From NCBI RefSeq assembly GCF_016086655.4, contig NC_052132.2, forward strand, positions 16,122,805 through 16,186,804: a stretch of DNA of 64,000 nt, written 5' to 3'. Within the stretch, counting starts at the first letter, position 1. Every line of letters begins with the position of its first letter. The DNA comes from Lepeophtheirus salmonis. Its lineage: Eukaryota > Arthropoda > Copepoda > Siphonostomatoida > Caligidae. The position numbers and the translations under genes are program-made. This document shows positions 48,410 through 60,799 of this stretch, piece after piece. The notes under the pieces were generated by a model, which was given only the letters and a program-made list of their open reading frames with translations, searched no databases and was not told where the DNA came from.

Positions 48410-49252
48410 AGATAAAAGGGCCCATTAGAGATCTGGAGGGCCTATGGAAGGACCTTGTCCTTCAAAATCTCCAAGTAGGCCTCTGATTTAAGTCGGAAAC
48501 CAGTTTTGAACCAAATTAGATCCATTTTTGCCCCATTTGATGCAATGGCACCAAACATCATCACAGATGCTGGATGTTTGACTGTGGGGATTGTCCGAAG
48601 CTCCTTAACCATGTCCCTGTTGACATTGAAGGCCACCACACGGTCACTTGACCTGTTGAACACTGGATCAACAGTGAAATTCTTTTCATCTGAAAAAATG
48701 ATGATGCGACTAGCCGGGGCATGCTTGATATCATTCAGCATGACTTTGCAACGTTTTAGGCGCTTATCACGTTGAAGTTGAGACAATAAAGGCCTCTCAA
48801 TCATCCTTAGAGATCGGCCACCAACTTCTTTTACAGCCCTGGAAATGGTGGCCTTATGAACATTCATGTCTTCAGCCACCTTTGTCATGGAAGTCTTTGG
48901 GTTGGCCATGAAGGCCTCCTTCACCTCATCCACATTGATTTTCCGTGGTCTGCCGGTCTGAACACCCTCCTTCAGATCTTTTCCCTCCTTGACAAGTTTC
49001 TTGACCTTGAACACAGTAGTCCTGGATAGTCCAGTGTCCTTGATTATCTCCTTGACAGACCTACCGGTGCGGAGGAGAGTGGCAATCATATGACGTTTGG
49101 CCTCACCATTCATCGTAAACGACTTTGTTTGATGCGAGTAAGAAAAACAAAAACAAAGCCAAAAGATTTACCGAGTTTTTTTATTTCCGGTCACGGAACC
49201 TCGAGATATAAGCGTTTAAAAATTAGACCGCGTATTTATGCAACTACCGATA
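48410..49252 (-). pseudogene. Tc1/mariner element, C-terminally truncated
   Basis: The 5' inverted end (49,225-49,252, reverse complement tatcggtagttgcataaata) and leader are intact. The minus ORF 49,113-48,442 (223 codons, ATG start) is uninterrupted. Helix-turn-helix 1 includes 'GRSVKEIIKDTGLSRTTVFK', then 'TGRPRKINVDEV', helix-turn-helix 2 'TSMTKVAEDMNVHKATISRA', and the first catalytic motif 'IIIFSDEKNFTVDPV' with Asp and the following Glu present. The frame ends just after 'YLEILKDKVLP', where sequence shared with the 34,424 copy stops, so the second and third catalytic aspartates and the 3' end are gone. This is the best-preserved transposase N-terminus in the window. It could still encode a DNA-binding fragment, but nothing shows expression. 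Confidence 0.8.
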
Positions 49253-50230
49253 TAGAAAGACAGTCTTTCCATTGTGTTATATATTTCACTTTTTTCTTCT
49301 CTGTTAAGAAAAATCTTCTATGAATTGTTATAAGTAAATCAATCAATGTTAACAATTTTATTTAATATATAACTTGGGGTATGATTCAGACAAATTTATT
49401 GGTTCCGGCTTATTTATATTCAACTCTCAATGTATAGGAGAAAGACAGTATGAATAATCAGAATCAGAGTTTCCTTAATATCCCCATCAAGGGCCGTTGA
49501 AATTTGGGTTAGGTATGATCAATTAGCTGTTCACATCAAATCTCCGAAGACATCTACCCTGTGTCGATGACATCCTTCTGTTAGTTAGAGAATCTATCTA
49601 GAAGTATCTAAAAGACCTTTAGTATTCATTGTGTGCCTCATTTTAAATATTAATTTATTGTATCCAACATTCGTGAACATTTTGTAATCTCTAGCCTGAA
49701 ACTTAGCAGTTGTTAGGAACTTTATATTGTTATTTTTTTTTTTTTGAGCCTGCGTCTGAGCCCAAATAAAATTTATTTATTACTATTAGCTATATCCAAA
49801 ATGATTGATGTTACTATATAAATTGTAAAGAAGTGAGAGGCATACCTCCACTTGGCTCACAGGTGGAATGGAACCTCTAGTACAAATTACTTCTTGATTT
49901 GTGGAATTATTTAATAAGATGTTTTCAAATACATCTAAATATACATTACCAGTGTTTGGACTAGAACCCTAAATAGCCCTGCAAAAATCCCGAATGACCA
50001 TATAGGTCTTCATAATGTAATGATATTTTTAGGCGAAATAGAATATATTGTTTGATAATTATTTATTCATGTGGCTCAGATAAGTAGGCAATATAATTAT
50101 CCTCTTGGAAGACTGATCCTTGCATTCCGTACGAAGGAGTAGTAAATGTTTTTCAAGTATTAATGAGTTTAACAGCCCTAAATTAAATTAAATAAATAAG
50201 TTTGAAATTAGGTGAACGATGAACTTTAAC
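49253..50230. other. AT-rich intergenic stretch
   Basis: No gene recognised. Confidence 0.4.
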
Positions 50231-50232
50231 GT

Positions 50233-50233
<1 letters not shown>

Positions 50234-50265
<32 letters not shown>
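50234..50265 (-). repeat. 32-nt A tract at the end of LINE 3
   Basis: An uninterrupted run of 32 T on the plus strand, that is poly(A) in the sense of the adjacent minus-strand LINE. It follows directly on open reverse-transcriptase coding sequence ending '...SEIDISGT'. Confidence 0.8.
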
Positions 50266-50266
<1 letters not shown>

Positions 50267-51900
50267 GTACCTGATATGTCGATTTCCGAAGTAGAGTTCC
50301 TGAGTATGGGCGATATTTTTTTAAATAAATCTATCCGGAAATCCATATTTATATAGTTGCCAACTATAAATTTATGGAAGACCGTATCAATTACTTTCTC
50401 AAAGGTAAACCTAAGTGCTTTAAAGTATTCATTTTCCGAACAGTCAATGACATCTTGGATTGGGGGAGGAATATCTTTTAAGGAACTTTGATTTAATGAA
50501 ACCTTTTTGGGCTGGGGAGATGAATTGCTGGAGGAATTTGACCATTCTATTATTTAAAACATCTGTAAGGATTTTGTAGAGGGTATTTAGAAGAGATATA
50601 TGTCAGTAATTTTTTATTTCTTCTTCCGAACGATTTTTCTTTGGTATCAATCCTAGAGATTCGGTGCTGAATGATCTGAAACGAATCCCCTTTTAAATAT
50701 ATCTTCAGAGACAGTGTAAAAAACATGGGTTAGCCGTGTATTAAAAGATTCAGAACTCGAAGGGCAGACTTGAGGGCCAAGGGGACTTGTATTTTTTATT
50801 GTAGTTCCGAATAAAGTTAGTAATCTAAATTTGTGTAATTGGGTCGTCTATGCCCTTAAATTTATAACTAAATTGATTATCTATCTCTCGATATTTAGGT
50901 ACCAAGGAGCGTTGTAAAGATGGTTTCCATTTTAAAGGATATTTATGAGTCGCCAAATGTAACAAAATTCGCACAGGGAGTCCGTAGGACACACAGGGGA
51001 GCCGTATAACTTGGAGTAAAAATTACAGGCTTCTTTAGCTATTTAATTGTGATCTTCAGTTATCCTCCCTGTTTGCATCGTTAGGGATGTCAATTTTTTC
51101 GTACGAAGGTCCTCAAAATATTTGAAAAAATACTTTCCTCGAATATTGAGGTCCATCAGGTTTTTTTTTATACATTATCAATAAACCCTTTCTTTTGTAT
51201 GCAATAAACTTTCGAACTTGGAGAATGAACCTACAGTTCTGCTGTTCAATGATTCTATTTGGTCTAGAATGTTTTTCATATCTTTCTCCTTTTTTCTGGG
51301 CAAAAATTACTTTTGATGATTTTCAATGTTCTTTAAAGCGTCCCAAAATGTTATTTCCCCCAAATCCAGCTTCGATTTTATATTGTGTACTAATTTTAAA
51401 ATTTCATTACGGATTTACTTTGATTCCAAAAAGATTTTTTTCAGCATTGTTGGACTTTTAACAGATGTTCAAATGGGATGATGGATTGCAATGTAAGAAA
51501 TAAATGCCATAAATTGTTTTAGCAGGCTCGTTACATTCTGGGGTATGAAAATATAGTCTAGTCTTCCATGTATTTCATTACCAGATTTGGTTCTTCCATC
51601 ATAGGTCATTTTTGGTGAGGCATTGTCAAACACTGGCACAGCAACGTTAAGATTCAGATCATAGATTACTTTTTCAAGATTTTTAGCATTTTATATCCAA
51701 GCACGTCTCTCCATAATTTTCTTGTAATGTTTAAGTATCCAGCTAAGATGCATTTGTTATTTTTTGTTACTATTGTTCTACTACTTCGGAAAACCAACAA
51801 GTTGAATCGTAATTTGGTTCATATATTGCGTAGGATGCCATTCTTTTCCAATGTTAATCTTCAATTCTACTCTGAATTCAACAAGGACTTACAATCATAA
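50266..51900 (-). mobile_element. Non-LTR retrotransposon (LINE 3), ends inside the RT domain
   Basis: Minus-strand order: endonuclease 51,840-51,480 with 'AIYEPNYDSTCWFSEVVEQ', 'ILAGYLNIT' (metal-site, family GD.N) near 51,750 and 'IHGRLDYIFIPQ' near 51,570-51,545. A linker follows (51,480-50,700), partly open. Then reverse-transcriptase fingers 'ISLLNTLYKILTDVLNNRM' near 50,605-50,545 and 'FISPAQKGFI' near 50,515, and palm motif A 'RFTFEKVIDTVFHKFI' near 50,410-50,355 (family FEKAFDTVSHKF, here with Val for Ala). The sequence then meets the A tract; motifs B-D (including YADD) are absent. Frames are broken by scattered stops. It is a different lineage from LINE 1 and 2. Confidence 0.75.
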
Positions 51901-52024
51901 ATCTGCAACAAATTTGTATTTTATGAGTACACGTAAATTTTCAATCCGTTTTTGTTTCTAAGAGCTGTATAACATAGGTCATGGACAGGGGGAGGGGCTT
52001 TTTTAGTTGGCAATCTAAACAAGC

Positions 52025-52480
52025 TTTTTTTTATTTTAGAGTAATAGGAAGTCCTTGTGCTCATAAAAAACAGAGAGTAATAGTGACGGTTATAAGCGTA
52101 AGTCCTTGGTGAATTCGGAGTAGAATTGAGGATCGATATCTGGGTAATTGATGCCTGTTTACTTGTAGAATACAATGTAGGATTTGTGCTGGTTTCTGGT
52201 GTGTGATTGTTCCTATTATTATGTATTCATAGTACCTTATATGTATTACAAACGAGTAAATGAATAGAGACTCATTCTTATATATACTATCAAAGTAACA
52301 AGTTGGGTTTTATTTTATAATCTTTAAGGATTATTTAGTGCTACGTATTTGTAATTATAATTATCAACCAGTTTCCTTCTTCTCTAAGGTGTTTTCAGCT
52401 GATCTAATACAACGTCATAGGAACTAAGCTGCTTACTTCCGAAAAATTCTTAAAATTGTCAGGATTATCTTCAATTTCCA
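52025..52480 (+). repeat. Dispersed repeat family X, copy 3 (with insert)
   Basis: 5' module 'aagtccttggtgaattcgga' with 'attgaggatcgatatctggg' (52,100-52,145); 3' module 'acaacgtcataggaactaag' with 'cttaaaattgtcaggattat' (52,408-52,465). About 200 bp of other AT-rich sequence separates the modules, more than in copies 1 and 2. Confidence 0.5.
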
Positions 52481-54180
52481 TATACTGGCAGTACATATTT
52501 TATGCATTACTACTGATAGGTTATATGTAGTAGAAAATGAAGTTCACCAAGGATATAATCAATCATCTGATCGTGAGTATGCGACACAATTCCCTCCTAA
52601 GGATCTTCAAAACAACCAAAAAAACAATCCACTACCTAGGGAGAGGGCCCACACATCCATTGAGAAATTGCAAAACATGATTGCAAGGTCCAATTATAAA
52701 AACATTAAACTTTATAAGAATATACCATACGCTCCTCTAAATGAATTTTCTTTTTATCATGCGTATTGTGAATATTTTTGTAATTAGATATTCATTTACT
52801 AATTTGTCAGTTGCTATTTTTTATTTTGGATTCTTGCCTCCCTTTTTTCGTTTTCTTTTAAAGATTGTTTTTATTTCTAATATGAAGTGTTGAATTTGTT
52901 ATCCATATAACCCGAATCTAATGATAGGTTTATTCTTTTCCCTGGAGCACCCCTGGTTGCGGGAGGGGAGGGGGGAGGGGGAGAAAAATTCGATACTAGT
53001 GATAGATTGTTATATAAAATTGTAACCTATTATATTTATAATTGATATGGACCCATATCTAATGTTTTTATCTATGTTTATTAGTACGAGTATTAGTCAA
53101 CTTTAGGTAATTATTAAATCAAATAAAGACTATTATATATATATATATATAAACTAATGATAGGTTATATGTAGAAGAAAAGAAAGTTTATCTCTTCAGG
53201 AATTAAAATAATGACAAATAGCTTAGGAAAAGAAAATTCATTCTGTAGGTTACAACTACAAAAAAAAGAATAATAATCAAAAAATGCAACCCATTAGGAT
53301 CACTGGTAAACTTGTGCAGCCCAATGGAATAGTAAATCTAACTTCCCATTTTTAAATGATTTATTATGAAGAGTCGACCTCATTCTATAACCTTGTTTTT
53401 TAATTTTTGATTTATACACACACCATGAAATAATTTATTTTATTTCCCCTAAAGAAAATTCATGTCCTTTTTATAATCTTCATTTCTTGTTTCAGTCTCT
53501 ACATATGTTCCAACCATATATATATATATATAGCATAGCCGTGGCTTTGCTCCAAAACCTTTTAATTGTTCCCATGAGTGTATTTATGTATACATTTTGA
53601 ACAAAACTTCATTTTTTTTTCTATACTGTCGAAATACAATGTAAATATATTACCATAAGAGATGATGGTGCAGAAGGTGGGGGGGTGAAGGAATGAGGAA
53701 ATGGGGAGAGAGAAAAAATGCTGAGATTTATGAGTTCCAAGATTCCAATACATTCATTCATAATATTAATGCTGTTGATTTATTAAAATGACTTGATGTG
53801 ACATTTACAGATTATTTTTCATTTCATGTCTTTAAGATTATTTTTTTTTGGTTTCTCTTTTCAATGGTTCATCCAATTATTAAGAGGGGTGATACATGAA
53901 TGGTATGTATATCATTCGTAGGGATAAAGAAACGTAGAGGAAAATAATAGTTTATTGATTAGAAAAGGAAAAAGGGTTCGTGTTTTCGTTTTCTTTTCGA
54001 TATTTGTCACTCTTTGATGGATGTTGTGGATTCTGAAATAAAAATCAAAGTATTAATTGACAGGTAAACTCCAAATAGTGAAATGCAGTCAGGAATATCA
54101 AAATAAAATACTTAACTCTATACAGACCAAATTTTTTTTAGCACTTAAAAAAAAAATGGTTCTAAGATTAATTTGTTACA
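52481..54180. other. AT-rich intergenic stretch with microsatellites
   Basis: TA runs at about 53,135-53,151 and 53,516-53,532, a G-rich tract at about 52,960-52,982. No gene recognised. 'tgataggttatatgtagaag' is repeated near 52,515 and 53,158. Confidence 0.4.
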
Positions 54181-54181
54181 A

Positions 54182-54992
54182 TAGGTTGGAGAAAAAGTAA
54201 TTTTATGTTTTATTTCAATACTATATAAGAAGTGTTAAAATCATTTAATTTAAGTGAGGTATGCCCCATTCTGTTCAATAACATGTTGCTAACGAGAATC
54301 CAACTTCATAACACCCTTTTTGTAGCAACACCTGTCCCTAATGGCAAAAACTCGGACAGCCAATGGTCACAGGCCTCTATTGAGCGCAAATTTGTACCAC
54401 CAAGCACGTTGGTCATAGACAGGAACAGGTAGTAGTAACTTGGTGTCAGGCCCAGAATGTAGGCTGGATGCATAGGAATTTCCCATCCGAGCTGATGGGG
54501 CTTCTAGTGCATTATTAAAGATTTATGTGCCTTGTTGTTATCTTTGTAAAGTCTTGTTTTTTCCTATTCACCAATACTGGCCGCTTCTGTTTGATATCCA
54601 TCTTCAAACGGACGATTTATTTAAGGTAGAGGGCAAAATTGAACGTGGTTAAAAAATCACTTGAACCAGTGTGTACTCAACACGAACATAATGAGTATTG
54701 GCACCGTAGACAGTGCAAATTTTCTTGGTCGTTTTCGAAGCATTTTTGCCATTTCAGGTAGTAAAGATGTCAAATATGCTGAATTTCTGTCTTTGAGACC
54801 TACATACTCGACGCAGGATAAATCACTACTGAACAGGCCAAGCGCAATACTATCCAAAAAACGTTTGTAGTATATACTCATACCTTTAAAACACTTTATC
54901 GTATGATCTGATGTGACTAATAATCAACAGAATATACTTTGTTAAAAGAAAGAGTCGGGATATATGAAATTACTTTTTACCCAAACAAAGTA
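54182..54992 (-). pseudogene. Mariner element, internally deleted
   Basis: Inverted ends: left 'ggttggagaaaaagtaattt' (54,184-54,203); right, as reverse complement, 'gtttgggtaaaaagtaattt' (about 54,967-54,986). On the minus strand the N-terminus reads 'NASKTTKKICTVYGANTH' (mariner helix-turn-helix) near 54,755-54,700, followed at once by a second-Asp region 'DNNKAHKS' near 54,530 and the C-terminal region 'LGWEIPMHPAYILGLTPS' (third Asp of the PDLAPSD motif replaced by Gly). The tail 'NMLLNRMGHTSL' matches 'VIEQNGAYL' of the family. First-Asp region deleted. It is the classic PDLAPSD mariner type, like the 9.2-kb remnant. Confidence 0.7.
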
Positions 54993-57900
54993 AATTTTAA
55001 AAAATCCAAAATTCATTCACTTTTTGTTAAAATGGAACATATGTGTACCAATTTATGCATAAATGATCAATACAACCTGTCTAAATGACTCATATATGGA
55101 CCAATTAGAAGCGGAGGCTAAAAAAGTTAAATGTTTTAAAATAATTTTATAATTTTAATTTCCGATAGCTTACCTAAAAGTAAAGTGAATAGACAAATTA
55201 GTGGAGTAAGATAGACCTGAGCTCTTCCGCCATTCCTTCTAATGTAAACAATGATGCAAGGCTCTATCGAGGCAGTTTATTTTAAATGATTGAGTGAGGG
55301 ATAACGAGAGTGTAAAATAATGCCATTCACTAGTTTGCTAAAAAAAAAATTAGCTTTGAAGAGCCCTGAGAAGGTAGGAAAGAAAATAAACACAATCATC
55401 CTCTGTGTCTATTGTAAAAACATTGCCAAGAATTACATCGGAGTCAATCGTAAACTCTAGTTTTAGTCCAGTAAGGAATTTTTATCATAACAATAATTAT
55501 AACCTTCCAACCAAGTTTGTATAGTTAAGAATGTTGACAATATTAATCCATTATCTCACTTAGTTTTTATCAAGATTGAATGACTTACCAAATGTTCAAA
55601 TTTGAAGAAAAGTATCCACTCCTAGATCATTTGTGTCATAAAATGGTACAACTCTCAATAAAGGTATGAGAAGAGTGAACGAAATGGATCCTTGATATTA
55701 CAATATTAAACTGCCATGTCCTCTAAATATTGATCATATTATCTACTTAATTAAAAAAATAATTATTGCCAAGAATCCGATTCGATATTATGTAGGACGT
55801 TCAAGAAGAATTCCATCACCATCATCAATACCCTAAAGAAGACAACTCAAATTGTTGGAATGTATAATTGTGATGACTATTACCGAAGTTTGATTAAAAA
55901 ATTATATCAAATTTTAAAATAAACACTTATGGTAATTTTATAGCATGTCTTCCTTAATTTGAAATATAATTTATACACATTTCCATTTTAATAAAATATA
56001 TTGCGTATATTATAGGTAGTTTAATTATTTTAAGTGTATTTATTATGAAATGCATTGGACCTACAATTTCAATAGAGCATATTTTTCTTATGAAGAATTC
56101 TAGCATATTTTAAATATAATATTATGCATGTAACAATGAAAAATAATACAATTATATTTAATTTTTTAACATTAATTTTCATTTTATAATTGTTATATGT
56201 ACTTTTAATTCATTTTTTGCCGATAAAGAAGGAGAAAAAGTATAGATTTATGGCAAGGCTTCAAGATTTTTGTCACGTGGATTTGTGGTTTTGGGATCCA
56301 AGCCTTGAGAGAATTTGCATTTCAACAGCATAAGAAAAATGGATTGACGATGGTAATTTGAAGTTGTGTTCAAAGTATATAGTTGAATCCCGTCCTGATG
56401 CTTCTAATTTTATGTCATACATTAACAAGATGCATGTTTCTGCAATGTCTCACTCCATATTGATAGCCATCCAAATCTTGTAAAATTTACAAATGATCTT
56501 GAATGTCACTAGACTCTTTCATGTTCTCCAAAGAATAGCAACACTATCTCCGAATTACTTCAAAAGTACCAAGTAAAGTAAAAAATGTTTTCTTAATTCT
56601 GATGATCGAAAAAGATTGATTACTTCGCGGAGCATTTCAATTAGGTCCCAATGGTATGGAGGAAACAGTGATGCAATCGATAAGGAAACAGTAATAACGG
56701 TATTCATTCACGGCATAGAAGACCTTCTTTTATAGTGAAACTTGTACGCACAACTAAAATAAGTAACAAAACAATAGCCCTTTTCAGGTTAAATAGTTTG
56801 ATTATGTATTGTTGTGATAATCAATGGTGTGAAACAGTCCTTATACTGCAACATTAAGTCTATTCATAAATCTTTGCTCACAAGTCTAAGCATTTGAATC
56901 TTTCCATCGATTCCTCAAATTTCTTTGAAGGTAATTTAAGATATTTCGTTTTTTTTCAGAGTTATTAAATTTATCCTGTAAATCTTTGATCCATTGCTCA
57001 AATTCTGAAGCTTTAATTGTAGTTTCTTTGTCGACAATTACATCTGCAACGAAATCCCTCCCTCCATAAATATCTATTAATTTGTTTAAATTGCTTTCCC
57101 GTGATTTGTGCCTATTCTTGGACATATTTTGAAGTCATACAACTTACCTTTTTCGTATGACTTTCTCCAAATACGGATATACATTTAATGAAGTCTAAAA
57201 CTGCAAGTTTGAGATTACTAGGCTCCATCAAATTACTTTACACTACCTTCTTAACTTGATCTTCTATCCCTAAAGAATTTCCTAGTCCATTGTGCATATA
57301 TAAAAAAACTATTTCGTTTTTTATTTGCCAAAGTATATTTTTGAAAATCAAAACAATGCAGCAAATATTTCTTAATGTTAATGACCATTTTTCGATAATG
57401 TCTTCAGGAACTAATCGAATATTTTTCCTGATTAGCATTTTATACTTATTCAATGGATTAATAAAAACTAAAACTAAAATTGCTTTACCTTGTTCGGTTA
57501 ACTGGCATGATCTTCTATCCCTGAACAATACAGGTTGAAGCAATCCACCTATTAAACCCACCTATCATCCTATTAAACTCATATAGTGTGCATATATAAA
57601 AAAACTAATGTCGTCTTCATCCTATCCACATATAAGTATTAAATTTTGCTTAATTTTTTCGAACTAGGTACTAAAATCATTAGCAGTTTAGACTTTTAAT
57701 TCTCTATATATTTACAAACATTTAAAGCCATGTTGTTGTTTAATAATTGTATATAATCTGGAAATAAAAAAATATATACATGAGTGTAAATTTGTCTCGC
57801 TACAATTCTAAATTAATTATCTTCTCTAATATTGTACCCAAGTTTTTTACATCAGGTTCTAGAAGATTTGGAATGCTTCTGTTAGACATAGTTACCTTAT

Positions 57901-58900
57901 GTAAGTATTTCATTTTGATATTCATGGCTCCATTTATCCGTAATTTAGGTATTATCCGAAAATCCCTGGACAGATATTTATTATAAAGTTATGTAGTTGC
58001 ACTTTAGGGTGGTTTGTTTTTAGGTAGCTCACATCTAGTTCAATATTTGAAAGGACACAAAAGTTCTTTATTTCGCATTCATCAAAAATCGCTCGAATTT
58101 TCGCTCATTTCTGTAACTTTTTAAGAATTTTTTATGTTTATACCTCTTATGAGATAACATTAAAAAGATTGAGAGATAAAGAATACTTTTTCAATAATGG
58201 ACAGTTGAAGTTATGTCTCAAGATTAGCTAGAATATTTTTTTTCCATGCTGTATCTGTGACTCTCTGCTGTGTCAGTTTATGATTTTGCCTCTCATGTAG
58301 CTGGTCACTCTAAGAAGATTCAGACATCAGATCCGTCACATCGCCAGGTCCTTCGTGTGTGGAAATACTCTCAAAAAATAAATCTTTATTTTTTGTAAAA
58401 GAATTTTGCCAAATGGAATACGATTTTTTTATATGTTATGCAGTAAATTGACTTAAGATCTCAAAATCTCACGCCAGCTTAGTTCAAAAACTTTAGAACT
58501 CTTTCTTCACGCTCTATAAAATTATCAGGCTTAACTGGATAATAATACACAAAACCTCGTAATTACATATCCTCTAAGACAGTGGGTCCCAAACTTTTTG
58601 TGCCCAAGGCACACCAAAAGACAAATAAAAATTTATTGAATGACCTATTTTGACTAAATAAATTATTTAGACTATTATAAACTATTACAAATAATGTATG
58701 TTTGTCATAAATTTTCACGACAAACACTTGCAATTGCAATATATTGAATTTAATTTCAATCATAAAGAGTTGTAAAATTCAAATACAGCTATATGATCAA
58801 AAGTGCAGCCACAAAATTAGTAAATGAGCTGGAGCATGCTCAGGATTCCTTAAGTGGACTAATGCCATGAATATGTCACATATGTTCAAACCCGTTTGAA
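54993..58900. other. AT-rich intergenic stretch
   Basis: No confirmed gene. The minus-strand frames at 56,886-57,125 and 57,238-57,561 are open; the first reads 'RESNLNKLIDIYGGRDFVAD' and is protein-like, but splice sites found around them do not keep a common frame (see rejected). A partial direct repeat occurs: 'gatcttctatccct' at 57,258 and 57,509, and 'tgtgcatatataaaaaaact' at 57,291 and 57,586. Confidence 0.4.
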
Positions 58901-58904
58901 CGTT

Positions 58905-59165
58905 CGTATGTACTCATAAAAGATGGAGTATAATCCTGAAGATTTGTTGTGGAGATACAATTGCAAGTCCTTGTTGGACTTAGATCAAAATAGGGGATCG
59001 ATATCAAAGTAATTCTAGCAAAAGTCCTTGTTTATATCCTTGTTTCCCCTTCCTCTCTTGTCACAACTGATTGTAGCTGATCTTATGAACGTCATGTGCA
59101 TTATTCTTTTCCTCCAAAACATTCTTCAAATTGTTAGGGTTGCCATGTTGATTTTCGGCTTTTTA
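58905..59165 (+). repeat. Dispersed repeat family X, copy 4
   Basis: 'aagtccttgttggacttaga', 'ggggatcgatatcaaagtaa', 'tgtagctgatcttatgaacg' and 'cattcttcaaattgttaggg' in the same order as the other copies. Confidence 0.6.
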
Positions 59166-59284
59166 TTTTATTTTAACATGCCCAATTCACACTCTATTTT
59201 CACCTTTGGATATGATAGACATTATTCTAACATATGAAAAACAATATTATCGTATTTTTTTAATAGCTATCTTATGGAGCAAAA

Positions 59285-59680
59285 AGAGATGCCTCAGGAA
59301 TGGCTAAATGACAATGTGCCTCGTTTTGGGACTTCAAGACCTATCCCTCCAACTCTTTTGATCTTAATCCTTGTGATTATTATTGGTAGGGAAAGTTGGT
59401 GGGGAGGTCTGTCCAACCTACCATAACTGTGTGGATGCCCTGAAGGGGTCCATCGGATCCGTGGCCAGCTCCATAGATGCTGTAGATGTCTCACAGCCCG
59501 TTAAAGCTCTCCAATCCTCTATGGAGGCTATCCTTGAAGCAGGAGGAGGAGGTATTGAATACATATATTCAAAATTATCTCATGCTCATTTTTGGTAAAA
59601 TAAAGTAACATCTCCAGAAACATTCATTATGGATCTTGGTGGCCTTAAACTTTGTCCAAATTGATCAGCAAGACCCTGTA
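59285..59680 (+). pseudogene. Tc1/mariner C-terminal fragment with right end
   Basis: 'MPQEWLNDNVPRF' is followed, after a frame break, by 'SFDLNPCDYYW' (family SPDLNPCDYYVW, third-Asp motif), then 'VCPTYHNCVDALKGSIGSV' and 'VKALQSSMEAILEAGGGGIE' (family CKAFQSRLEAILEAGGGHIE). The right inverted end 'ttgatcagcaagaccctgta' finishes at 59,680. The N-terminal two thirds are missing. The plus frame 59,383-59,598 (71 codons) covers the tail. Confidence 0.7.
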
Positions 59681-60080
59681 TAACTTGGTTATTTGTTGAC
59701 GACCCTTATATCTACATTTAAAGCTGTGAAAGTGTTTCAGAAGAAATATTACCCATTAAGCTAATGATGAGGATGAAGAAATACCATTACTTTATTTAGA
59801 AAATATATTCTTATGTCCTACATAGTGTAGTTATGAGTGGAGAAGTATGTAGAACTCACTCTCAAATGGATTGTGAAAGAAGATTGAATATGTATGTAAC
59901 ATATGTGCATGTCTTTCAGCTTTTTATTATAACCTTACTTTCAACGTTGTTGAATCAATTTAGGGATACATTTTGCAAAAAAACTTTTTAAAGATTTTTT
60001 ATTCGTCTAAAATTCTTATTTTTTACAAAAGGCTGAACTTTAAAGAATAAATAATCTTTCATAGGTTTGAAAAGAATTAA
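59681..60080. other. AT-rich spacer
   Basis: No gene seen. Confidence 0.4.
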
Positions 60081-60250
60081 AGTTTTTTTTTGTTTTTTTT
60101 AATTTACCATTTTCTTCCCAAAAAATTAATTATCTGTGAATAACTATTGATTTTTGAATTTTTTTTCAGACAAAATTAGCATTAGTAATTTAGGTTTTTA
60201 TTTAAAAAAAATCAAAAATCAAGCACCCTCCAAAATGTGGACACCCCTGG
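60081..60250. repeat. AT-rich 'ccatagctattcac' repeat block, inverted
   Basis: 'ctgtgaataactattgattt' and 'ttgaattttttttcagaca' are the inverse form of the block at 6,770-7,810. It ends 'aaaatcaagcaccctccaaa'. Confidence 0.45.
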
Positions 60251-60799
60251 TAAGACCCTCGCTCCTTTGGACTACCAATTAAGTTGAGCGACGTCATCAA
60301 GGACCGAATTTTATCTGTTTTAGGATTAACATTCAGGACTGAGCTGAAGCGAAGCGAGATTTAACATGCCGTACAAACATCAGGCCTAAATAAGGACAAT
60401 CACAACACTAGTTATCTCTAATTGTGCTTATGGGTAGTAAGTTGAGCATGTTAAAAAGAAACTGAAGATTAACATAAAATGCACATATTTTATATTGTTG
60501 TCATCTGTGAAGGATTTTGCTTATTTTACTTTAATCCGTGTTCTGATAAATGTTGATTGCTTTAATTACTATTATCTCCTTTTCAGCTGCTCAAGTGTTA
60601 GAGAATATATTTATAAGCAATATTTCATTTACTTACATCCACTGATATTACAATTAAGAAATGTAACTGCCCTTAAATATTGTGTCATAGACTACTATTA
60701 ATTACATAATATGTAAATCCAAAATAATTATAGCTCTCATTTTTGTAGACGACTAATAATATACTTACTCTGCATTCACAAAACCTTTGTTACTACCCT

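Noticed and set aside
57130..57561. A minus-strand gene with three or four small exons
   Set aside because: Candidate GT-AG sites exist (for example AAAAAG|GTAAGT near 57,151 and 'cgttgcag' near 57,048), but reading phases do not match between successive pieces and stops appear on joining. Left as unresolved.
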